Assembly (NCBI GenBank): GCA_034440635.1
Contig: JAOTON010000900.1
Coordinates: forward strand, 62,001-126,000
Origin: Lepas anatifera
Taxonomy: Eukaryota; Arthropoda; Thecostraca; Lepadidae
Reading direction: 5' to 3'
DNA length: 64,000 bases
Shown: in pieces, positions 11,401 through 23,400 of the stretch
Layout of the letters: the number at the start of each line of letters is the position of its first letter
Numbering within the stretch: the stretch's first letter is position 1
Program-made: the position numbers and the translations under genes
Notes under the pieces: generated by a model
Told to the model about the DNA's origin: nothing
The model's input: the letters and a program-made list of their open reading frames with translations, nothing else
The model's database searches: none

Positions 11401-14400
11401 AAGTGTCGACCGTAAGGAGTAATTTATGTTTGTTTCCTCCCCTGGGGCATTCCAGGACAGATCGACCAAGGCTTGACACCACCATGTCTAGAAAAAATCT
11501 GTAACTTTGTCTCCGGGGTAGTTTTGGGCCAGAAACACGCCTGTGAGAATCTCAGCCCCCTCCGACCAACGGTGACCGAGTTATAGCCCGAGGCACTTTC
11601 GGTAGGTCACGTTGTAGACTCATCTTTGATGCTTCATAACTCAACAACGCATCACCTGATTAACAAGTTTTGTATATCATTGAACTCGTCTTGAATTATA
11701 GTTTATTTTGAAAAAGAAAATGTTAAAATTTGAAAATTTTTTACTTTTAATTTGTTTGACCTTTTCCTTTTTGGCCTAGCTTGACCTTTTCCCAGTTGAA
11801 ATTGCCCTTTTAGACATCTCAAAAATGTTTCTTCATAAAATATCTTTCGATAGCAAAAAAAAAAAATGCGTTCTTGCTATAAGTTCCGAATATTTAGCAC
11901 CTAAGGTAGGTATGTACACGGTTTTTGACCATTGCGGTAGTACAGCCTTATGTTTAACGCCGCAAATATAGCGATTGCTTTTGTAATCGGTCGCTGGAAA
12001 TCATACTCCATTGTCTTTACGAAATTTTAATCGTAGAAGTATCCGAATTTATGACAATTAACACGCGCCCACCCGAGGGGGTGGGCAACCGGCCTCCTCA
12101 GGTTTCCAAAGGTAGTAAAAAACACCTTCGCGCAGCGCCACCGTACTTCATGTACCTCTAACTCGAAATTTTTGCAGCTTCTGGCAAAATTTTAGGTCTG
12201 GGTCATACCAGGTCAGACCGCCAACCCAGGTCAAGAGATCTAACCTCAAACTTTGGGAGGTGCATAAATCATACCAAATTTAGCCTATCGTGGTTAGAAT
12301 CGCATTACATAGTAAGATCGCCTAGCAAGATAATTTTTCGTAGCAGGATTTCTATATCGATAACCGGGAGCAGGGCAAAGGTCATGATCTTTCCATTATA
12401 AATGCATGGGGCGATTGGTAAATTTTGATAACTTGCGAGAATTGAGAATTGTCGAGAATTGCGGTGGAGGTTGTATTTTTACATTGTCGTGTCTGACTTG
12501 CCACTGCAGTTTGATTAATATTCTTTTTACCATACAGACCTAAGCCTGGCTCTAGGTCAAAGCAGGTTAATTTTGACATTTGACTAGGCAATATTATAAG
12601 ATACATAATCCGTTTGGGCTCAACAAGAGTGTTCCAATGGTGCTGAACTTTTCTTTCTACGGCTCTTCTCTGTCACCTATTATGCCACAAAATTTAGGTT
12701 TCCACTTAGTTCCCGTAAGAAATACTGTGACATTGAGCAACCTCAAAGGCGACACGACCAAACGATTGTATGTAACATATTCGGTAGTGATTAAAACTGG
12801 CTATTTAGCGGCATCACTCCCAGTGCACTGTGTCATTATTTATCTGGGATTCTCGGATCCGTGTCAGCTATGAAATGATCACCTTGTAAAAATATCATGA
12901 GGCAACCTGTTCAAGCGACCAAGTCGAATGCGTTACAATTTCAGGACATTTTGTCGAATATATGAGCAGATTCAAATTACCTTTTGGGAATGAAAGCCTT
13001 TCAGACACGTTTGTTTACATTGCATGAATCCTCTCAAACATATGCTGTGCTGCACTAGATCAGCTTGCATCGATTCTATTTTTCATCTCCGGGAACGATG
13101 TAATTGTGTGAGTTAGTGGTGCTCATAGGATAAGTTATACTTGTTTCAATTATTGATAAGGTCGCGACATCTTTGTAAATTTTCGTTTAAGGCTGAAAGG
13201 TTCATTATTAATAAGTTCATTTGCCCTCGTCTCCCTCGAAACAAGGAATCTCTTTTATCACTTTTAATGGCTGCAGTTTTTCTGTTTATAAATATTGCCC
13301 AAGTTGTTGCCAGTTCAGTTTTTTATACATTTTGTACAAGTTGTTCTCAGTTCGATTGTTGGAGTCGGGGTCTCACTAAAGTCTGCAATGGACTTGTCAC
13401 GGAGACCCCGACCCCACCATCCGAACGAGCAACTCCCACAATGAAGGGTTGATTTTAGAAGCCAACGTTTAACGTCCCACACAGCACAGGGACGGCCGCC
13501 TCGCTCAGGTCACCCTCTCACCAGTCAGTTGCCAGCCGACCTGTACGTCGGGTAAGCTATTGAGCGCCGGAGCGTCTCAGCGGAACCGATCCCAAGCCTG
13601 GACATGCACTGCCACTGCATGCTTCTGAGCCGCGGGCCGGAGCCCAACGCTCTACCAACTGAGCTACCGGGGCGGCAAGGAGGCGGTTTTAGGAGTTGGT
13701 GTCTCACTAGAGTCATCAAGGGACTTTTACGGAGACCCTGACCCCACCACCCAAACGAGCAACTCCCACGATAAAGTGTTAATCAAGGAAACAAAGTTGA
13801 AAGTCCCACAAGGCATAACGACGACCGTCTACCTCAGGTCACCCCCTCACCACTGAGTTGCCTGCAAGCCTTCAGCATTTACGGTGCCTACCACCTCCCA
13901 GTTGACCTAAATTATTTTTCCAGAAGTTGCAAAATGTTGTGTTAGAGGTAGATGGAGTACGGTGGCGCTGCGCGAAGGTATTTTTTTACTACCTGTAGAG
14001 ACCTGAGGAGGCCGGTTGCCCACCCCCTCGGGTGGGCGCGTGTTCATTGTCATAAATTCGGATACTTGTACGATTAAAATTTCGTAAAGACAATGGAGTA
14101 TGATTTCCAGCGACCGATTACAAAAGCAATCGCTATATTTACGGCGTTAAACATAAGGCTGTACTACCGCAATGGTCAAAAACCGTGTACATACCTACCT
14201 TAGGTGCTAAATATTCGGAACTTATAGCAAGAACGCATTTTTTTATTTTTGCTATCGAAAGATATTTTATGAAGAAATATTTTTGAGGTGTCTAAAAGGG
14301 CAATTTCAACTGGGAAAAGGTCAAGCTAGGCCAAAAAGGAAAAGGTCAAACAAATTAAAAGTAAAAAATTTTCAAATTTTAACATTTTCTTTTTCAAAAT

Positions 14401-17400
14401 AAACTATAATTCAAGACGAGTTCAATGATATACAAAACTTGTTAATCAGGTGATGCGTTGTTGAGTTATGAAGCATCAAAGATGAGTCTACAACGTGACC
14501 TCCCGAAAGTGCCTCGGGCTATAACTCGGTCACCGTTGGTCGGAGGGGGCTAAGATTCTCACAGGCGTGTTTCTGGCCCAAAAATACCCCGGAGACAATG
14601 TTTCAGATTTTTCTAGACATGGTGGTGTCAATTTGAAATATTTTTGGTCGTTTTGTCCTGGAATGCCCCCCCGATCAGTCTCTGGACTGTGTTTCCCTAC
14701 ACTGAGTGGACGGCGGGAGCCCGATTGCCGTATGGAACATGATTTTCATATTTTGAAGACGTATCTGTTGATGCAGATGGTGCTTTGTGGTGTTGATGGC
14801 CAGTCCCGCAGCCTGGGAACTCGGGGGCGGGGCATGGCGTCGCAGCTAAACCTGGCAACTTGGACAAACAAGGCCGTGTAAGGAAATCACGGACCAAGAG
14901 GGGAGGGGGAGGAGGTACCGTCCAATGCCCCTCAGCTATAGCGCTGCTAGAGACTATGTCATGTTTAGCCTCCTAGTCTTGGAGCCCAAACAGAGCGATG
15001 TTAGAAGCGCGCGCTTCTCGGTCGGGTAGGGGCGGGAGTGGCGCGGGGTTCACGTCGGCGGCATTGTGTGCGGCCCGATGGGCTGATGAGCGCGGGGGAG
15101 AGAGTCCGCACACAGCGGCGTTTAATACGGAGCGGCTAATGTGCGTCACGCCTGCTACCTCAATCCGCCCAACTGCCATATCGCCCTCATAAACCTCCCT
15201 CAATAGCCCGCTCTATAAAATTATCATACGCGATATAAACGATGCGCGCGACACCTGTCAGCGGCCATTGTGGCGCGCCGGCGGTAATGGTGGCGCTGCC
15301 TTCACCGCCTATTGCTGCTGTGTTTGCCGGGCTGATTGTTGGGGCGTCCGCCAACAGGGGTGGTCCGTATTGGCCGGCTTCCCGCGCGCTGGCGGGATGT
15401 GTCCGCCGGCCGCATAATGAACTGTGGTTACGGCCTGACGTGACTGGGCGCTGCCCATCCCGCCGGAGGGAAATACAAATAACGCGCTGCACCACCGGTG
15501 GCGCGGGGGTCGTCTGCTGAGAGGTGGACGTATGATTGTGCTTGCCTGGATCTGGGAATAGCTGAGCGGTCAAATCAGAGTCTGTTGGCGTCTCACGATT
15601 TTTTCTAATACCCCTGTTAAGATTTCCGAGACCGTAAATCTATAGTCGTCGATGTTTCCAGCATGGTTTTAAGTTGTGTACCGTAAAACTTACTTTACTC
15701 ATTGTGTCATTGAGGGGTATAGCCAGAAATTCAAGGGGGGCTAATTTTTTTTAACGAACGGTGACCAACGAAGATTTTGTTCGTAGGCGCCTGTGAGATT
15801 ACGGTCGGAAGGGCTTCCAGCTCCTTAGCACGCGCATTGACGGGGCGGGGGTACCCGCCCCCTCGGTTATTTGGGGATAGCATAAAAACGGCGGTGCTAC
15901 GCGCCGCCGTACTTGGCATACATTTTGTTTGATCATTTTTACAACTTTTGTCAAAATTTTAAGGTTAGGTCATCTCAGGTCAGGTCACTAGTACAGGTCA
16001 AGTAGCCTGACCTCAAAGTTTAAGATAGAAGAAGTAGGAACAGGATGAACTTATCCGATTGAAACTCATACCACAGAACGGGCGCACCGAGTTCTCTAAA
16101 ATATGTTGCGGTATTTTTTATCGTTGACCTAAGGTCAGGTATGAGTCATGAACTATCTATTGGAAATACATGGGAAAAGTGGTTTTAACTAAATAACTTG
16201 GGATTTGATGGCGATGGAGTGTTTATTTTAGCTTCATTAGATTGGCCTTGTCTGCGGTCCTAATGATATGCATTTTGATCTAATATAATCTTGACCTGAC
16301 CTCAAGTCAGGTCACATGACATATTTGACCTAATTTGACCTAGCAATGTCATTTTATACATCATTCGAGTCGGCTTGCTGCGAGGATTCCAATGGTCCAA
16401 ATTGTTTTGCTCTATCTTTGCTTGTTCAGATGTAATGATCGAAAACTTTCATTTACATGTTATCCCTATGGGGGCATGTTTTGATCTCTAGTGACCTTAA
16501 ATGTGACCTGATTTTCGATGGAGAAGTGGATGGGCTACCCAACGCCGTTTACCGTTTTTCGCTATCTAGCGTGGTTCTCGAAACCTTAGGGGGGGCGAAT
16601 ACCCAGAGCGAAGGTGGCTCAGACCCCGTCAATGCGCGTGTTAAGAATGTTTTTAATTGCCTCGCACAATGATTGAAGTATGGCACACTAACTAAGTCGT
16701 TCAATTTGATCGTTAAAGATAGAATAATTATTTGTAAATGGACGAGTTTGAACGGTATGGGAACGGTTGCGGCGCGGCCCAGTGCAGGGGAGTCTGTATA
16801 CACCGCGGCAGTTCCCGTCTGTACACACCGCGGCAGTTCCCGTCTGTACAAACCGCGGCAGTTCCCGTCTGTACACGCCGCGGCAGTTCCCGTCTGTACA
16901 CGCCGCGGCAGTTCCCGTCTGATTTCTGGCGAACTATTACTCCGCAGCTGGGAGTCGACGTACCACGCGGGTGTTTTCTCCGTAGCTTTCGTAGGCTGAC
17001 ATGGCCGGCACCCTTATGTTTCTAAAATGATATTTTGCAAAACAGGTTTTCTGAGTTTCCCCTATGACAGTTAGTTTGTCCGCAAATCATTGACAAAAGT
17101 ATTGCCGAGTGCGTGATCGGTAGCTGGGAGTTAAAACACACGTGTCAGCGGAAACACGGCCAGGCGACCGGCAGTTCGCTAGCGAGGCGGCCAAAACAAC
17201 CCAGCCTAGTGCGCTTCTATTCAACCGGGCGGTTGTATTGGCTGCGCTGAGTGTTTCGCAAAGCCCCGAACAGTGAAACATTTCGTTTGGAATACAAATT
17301 AACCTGTCTGCTTCAGATTGAAAACATTTTATAGTTGGAACTGTCGTCACCGAGACACTTTCTTCTTGCCTGAGACTTTCTTGCGTTTTGAGATTTTATA

Positions 17401-20400
17401 TAATAGGGCCAATCCAACCAAAAGTAGCGAGAAGTGGCGTGTTGGGTTTGTGACTTAGCTAGTGTGACGGGAATATACATTTTCTGGCACAAATGAGAGG
17501 ACCCATCCCCTCGTACCCTTCTCGAAAGCCACGACAGAAGGGCATTGGAAAAGCTGTCGCTCCCTGTCGTGTATAAGATGGATTTGTTTGTGTTGTTTCA
17601 GCGTTGAGAAGCAGTTCAGCGTTCCCGGAGGCTCCCACATTGACGAGGTGAGGCAACAGACTGCCACGGGGTCTTCTCCCGTGGACTGTGTTTGAACTGT
17701 TGTGTAGACTGTGTTGTGTTGTGTGAATTGTGTTGTGTGGACTGTGTTGTGTTGTGTGAATTGTCTTGTGTGGACTTTGTTGTGTTGTGTGAATTGTGTT
17801 GTGATTTGTGAATTGTGTTGTGTTGTGTGAATTGTGCTGTGTGGATTGTGTTGTATGAACTGTGTTGTGTGAATGTTCTCTTTAGACTGGTTCCAGAGTG
17901 CGAAAGAGCAGGTGTCCGAACCTATATTAGCATTCTCTTGTAATGTCTGGTCAGTGTTGGAACGTAAAAAACCGTGTCGAAACAGTGCAAAGATAATCCA
18001 GCTTGAAGTTATCTACTTAGTTTAGAGGTGCGTTCTGGCCTGCCTCGTCACGTCCCTCTTCAGCTAGGGACAAGGAAACTGCAGCATAATGATCCGTTCC
18101 TGTGATGTTCCTGCGGACGTGAAGGCGAGGTGTGATGTTTTTTTCCGAGTCGTCCGATCTTTACAGAATTTTCGAGTTGTAGCACATCTTGCTATCACTC
18201 TTTCGACCGTGCGACCCTTTGAGAGCACAACTGAAATGCGCCAATATATTTTTGGTAAATTCTCGTGCATTTTATCGACCATTTTGCAAGATGTATTGTA
18301 TTTATACATTTGTTTTGTTGATGACTTCGGGGAATGTGACGCCAGCGACCCTCTTGTTTTACCAGTTTGGGTATGTCAGATTGCTCCAGCTGCCAGTTTT
18401 TCTCAGTGTGTATTCTCACCCGTTGATGTAACGTTTTCTGGGTGAAGCTACCAGCGTGCAAGGCCCGGCCCTCATTGCCAGGAAGAGAGTGAGTTGAGAC
18501 CCGGCAGATGTGTTATAGTGCGATGTGTGCCGCCGCAGAGTGAGCTGAGAACCGGCAGATGTGTTCTAGTGTGATGTGTGCCGCTGCAGAATGAGCTGAG
18601 ACCCGGCAGATGTGTTATAGTGCGATGTGTGCCGCTGCAGAGTGAGCTGAGACCCAGCAGAGGTGCTCTAGTGCTATGTGTGCCGTCGCAGAGTGAGCTG
18701 AGACCCCGCAGATGTGTTATAGTGCGGTGTGTGCCGCCGCAGAGTGAGCTGAGACCGGCAGATGTGTTCTAGTGCGATGTGTGCCGCTGCAGAGTGAGCT
18801 GAGACCCAGCAGAGGTGCTCTAGTGCTGTGTGTGCCGTCGCAGAGTGAGCTGAGACCCCGCAGATGTGTTATAGTGCGATGTGTGCCGCTGCAGAGTGAG
18901 CTGAGGCCGGGCAGAGGTGCTCTAGTGCTGTGTGTGCCGTCGCAGAGTGAGCTGAGACCCCGCAGATGTGTTATAGTGTGATGTGTGCCGCCGCAGAGTG
19001 AGCTGAGACCCGGCAGATGTGCTCTAGTGCTGTGTGTGCCGCCGCAGAGTCTGGGTACAGTCACGTTGGAGCGGGAGGGCAGTGTGCGGCAGGCCGACTT
19101 CGAGGGCTTCGTACACGGCATCCTCTGGGAGAAGAGCGTGCCCGACTCCCGGGGAAAGCCCACTGAGATGCTGCGTATGAAGGTAAGGCCGGCGCCGCGG
19201 CGGCCAGAACACCACGCGGCTGGTGGGCACTGCGAGCTGCCCGTCTCATGGTGATGAACCCTGTTTTGCTTTTAGAATCCTGAAATCAATACATTTGAAA
19301 TTATTCTTCGCCGGCCAATGCCGCAACTCCAATTTTACTTACACCGGGTAATTCGCCACAATTCCTTCTTCACACATTTAGGCTGGCATGAGAATTGTCG
19401 TACTGACGGTGAGTGCAGTCGATGTATGCATATACCCGCCTCCTGTGTACTTACTCCTCACAGTTAATGTGCTGAGATTGGTGAGGTGAGATTTTTTACT
19501 ATACTCCAGAAACATCGCTCTGTTATGGCTGTCACCCCTCCCACTGGAAATCCCCCTCCTCCCTGTCGGTACCCGAAATGAACTGGGGCACTTAAAAGGG
19601 GGCTTACCACCCTGTTTGCCCCCCAACTATTAGATCCACCCCGGAGTCAAACCGGCGTCCTCGCGGCTGGCACACTGTTGTCTTAAGGTGACCAGATCTG
19701 GAGGCTATCTCCCCAACTATAGCCAAGAAACGTATGTTCTATTTTCCTCAGATTTTAGCCTAAAGGTACTAGACACATTACTTTATAACGAATGGTTACA
19801 ATATTTTCAGGAATTTACGCACACTTTGTGCCCGTATCCATCGAAAGGTGAAGCAAAGAAAAAAGTCCGTTTTCGGCAACAATTGCAAACTTTGGACCCC
19901 TGCTAAAGGGGGTCAAACAGCTCCATAGATCAAAATAAATGACACATTTTTGTGCACGTCAAACTACATTAAAAAGCGTTCGGGAGTATACAAAAAGTCA
20001 AATTTTTAGATATCCCATTTTAGTCCCTCTACCTGGGGCAGACGGTAGTCCGGGGGGCACTCACCGGCGAAGGTAACCGTTTTCCAATGCCGCTGTCCCC
20101 CTTTGTGCGGCTCTACTGGACCAGGAGCCTGCTATTGTCGATAAATTTCCCTAAGTATAGTCTAATTGAGCAAAGTATGTTTTTGTGCGTACTCGGGCAG
20201 GCACGCCTTTGGACATGCACAGAGTAGGACGCGCAAATGTATGCGTGGACAATCTGTGATGAGAAATCGGTGAAATAGCTGATATGTGCCATAGTCTAAA
20301 CCTAATTATTATAAGCCGGTGCAGCACTCGCCGTACACGCCCCGTTGAATATTCCTGCCCGTCGCGATACGGCGCTGCCTCCAGTGGAGCCGTTACTCCG

Positions 20401-23400
20401 GTCCACGCGCTAGACCGTGTCGCCGGTGACCGTGCTGAGACGGTTTCCCTTTAAACAGCGGCGCGGTGCGAGCGTGCCCAGCCCTGAGCGGCGAGCCCCT
20501 GTAGCGCCGGTGTGCCGACACGGCTACTGTAAACCAGCAGCCAGCTGGCGGGTAATCCGGCCGGACCCAGCAGAGGGCGCCGGGCCGGGGCCGGCTCCGT
20601 GGAGAGATCTGCTCCTATCACCGCCATTCACACGTACTTAATCAAAGACCGCGAGTCGGGCCGGCCGACAAAGGCCGCTGTTTACCTCATGAATATAAAA
20701 GGTGGTATTATGTGGATAGCCAGGAGTGGATGAGTGGCGATGGTGGCAGGCAGCTCGGGCCCCGCCAGCTCGCGGCCGAGCCGCCGCAGCTCGCCATAAA
20801 ACTCTTGTCATAATAGTGTTCTCTGAGGTGAAAGGCTGTCGCGGCGGCTCGAGCCGACCGTTTTTTGTGTGCCGTGTACACTTGCGCAGGGAGCGGGGAG
20901 CCGGCGGAGGCAGATGATCGGATCTGTGATCAGTGCCGACCGCGCCCCCGAGTGGCTGGGAGCCGGCACCATCACTGCTGAATGCCCGCCCGGCTCAATG
21001 GCCGCCACTCGTGTCCCGCGCTCCAAATGCCGCATTCACACTGGCTCTCAGCTCAAGCGTCGCCTTTGCTGCACAAAGGCCGGATTAAAGCAATAGCTGC
21101 CAGCGCCGCTCATGGTTTGTGATTGCTTTTATATGATTATTCTAGCAAGCACTGTCGTGAGTAGGCTTTGTAGTGTTGCCGTCGTTTCCACCGATAAAGT
21201 ATATCACCCGCGGATGTTTAGGAGACTGATATTCAATGCCGTCAACGCCCAAGGATTTTCAGTGTTTGTTCATGGAATATTTTCAACAGCTTGTTCCTCG
21301 CACACGAGGAATATGGAAGGGTCTGTGGGGATGGTTTCTCCCCTCCCACCTAGGTCCCTGGAGGCGCCTCTGTTTATGGCCCGCGGTCATAGATAGGCAG
21401 CTGTGTGAGAAATGCCGGATCTACACACAAAAGTTTTTTTTAGGAAGGAGGTGGTAGTTTTGTTACGTGACGTATTAGCTTTCTTTTTCTACTAGTGATG
21501 CGTTTAATGTAGGGGTTAGGGAAAACACATGTGCTTTAATACTGCGTTTATTTCTGACATCTCATTCCGGCAGACGTTTACCTACTGAATTGGTGCTTCT
21601 TGAAATTGATGCATAGCGTTCAGGCTTGGTATTAAGTATGCGATTTCTTTGTGCTTCAGCTGTTTCGATCTACTTTTATAATGCATTGGGAAAATGATTT
21701 GTTTTAATTGCTGTAATTCTATCATGCTTATGAATTCTGACCCTTGCGAAGAAGGGTAGGGACCCTTCTTCCTGCCGACCCTCGAAGGTCGCGCTGCTTT
21801 AAGGATCGCCGGTCGCCACTCGGTATGGCAGCCACTTTGGACCGGAGCCCCTCTTGCTTTCTCAGTGATTTGTCGGACCTGGCATCTGGGTGGTGAATTT
21901 TTACTTTAATCTCTTTCTTCGTTCCGCTGATTGGTGGTAGCACATGTCCAATTTTTTCAGTCCACCTTCGACTACTCCATGACTCCACAAGGTGTGGTGA
22001 GCGTTTCCCCGTCTCCCAGGGTGTGGTGAGCGTGTCCCCCCGTCCCTCAAGGTTTTATGAGCTTGTCCCCCGGCCCCCAGGGTGTGGTGAGCGTGTCTGC
22101 CGTCCCCGAGGGTGTGGTGGGTGTGTCTGCCGTCCCCGAGGGTGTGGTGAGCGTTTCCCCCCGTCCCCCAGGGTGTGGTGGGCTTGTCGCCCGGCCCCCA
22201 GGTTGTGGTAAGCGTGTGCCCCGTCCCTCAGAGTGTGGTGAGCGTGCCCCGTCCCTCAGGGTGTGGTGAGGGTGTCCCCTGACCCCCATGGTGTGGTGAG
22301 CGTGCCCCCGTCTCCCAGGGTGTGGTGAGCGTGTACCCCGTCCCCCAGGGGGTGGTGAGCGTGTCCTCCGTCCCTCAGGGTGTGGTGAGCGTGTCCCCCG
22401 TCCCCAGGGGGTGGTGAGCGTGGCCGGGCAGGAGCGGCGCCTGATCCTGCAGGCGGTAGGCGAGATCTGCGACACCGAGTACAGCAGCGTCTGGGCGCCC
22501 TCCGAGCGTCGCGTGGCCCGACTCATTTGCATAGGTGAGCACTCAGGGAAGTCGCGTTTAGGGAAGCAGACCGCTTTTGGTAAGCCCTATACTTTCATCA
22601 CTAGTGGTGGTGTCTGTAGCAGGATAACCCTTGTTTAATCGGGTGCCAGACCTGCTGGGCTATACCCCGACACTCGCCCCCTTAGCTGAGTGGCGGCAGA
22701 GGTGTTAGCACAGGACGGGGGGTGTGGCGGCTGTGTAAGTTGCTGCGGCGGAGGAGGTGTTAGTACAGGACGGGGGTGTGGCGGCTGTGTAAGTTGCTGC
22801 GGCGGGGGAGGTGTTAGGACGGGGATGTGGCGGCTGTGTAAGTTGCTGCGGCGGGAGAGATGTTAGGACGGGGGTGTGGCGGCTGTGTAAGTTGCTGCGG
22901 CGGCAGAGGTGTTAGCACAGGACTGGGGTGTGGCAGCTGTGTAAGCTGTGTAAGCTGTGTAAGTTGCTGCGGCGGGGGAGGTGTTAGTACAGGACGGGGG
23001 GTGTGGCGGCTGTGTAAGTTGCTGCGGCGGCAGAGGTGTTAGCACAGGACGGGGGTGTGGCAGCTGTGTAAGCTGTGTAAGCTGTGTAAGTTGCTGCGGC
23101 GGGGGAGGTGTTAGTACAGGACGGGGGTGTGGCGGCTGTGTAAGTTGCTGCGGCGGCAGAGGTGTTAGCACAGGACGGGGGTGTGGCGGCTTTGTAAGCT
23201 GTGTAAGTTGCTGTGGCGGGGGAGGTGTTAGCACAGGACGGGGATGTGGCGGCTGTGTAAGTTGCTGCGGCGGCAGAGGTTTTAGGACGGGGGTGTGGCG
23301 ACTGTGTAAGTTGCTGCGGCGGCAGAGGTGTTAGCACAGGACGGGGGGTGTGGCGACTGTGTAAGTTGCTGCGGCGGGAGAGGTTTTAGCACAGGACGGG

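Noticed and set aside
13590..13675. Possible tRNA gene on the - strand
   Set aside because: Good A box, but a degenerate B box, no proper anticodon arm and no acceptor-stem pairing; the body continues as a SINE.
18490..19050. CRISPR-like regular repeats
   Set aside because: Units are directly tandem without unique spacers, and the sequence is eukaryotic; the same holds for the other arrays.
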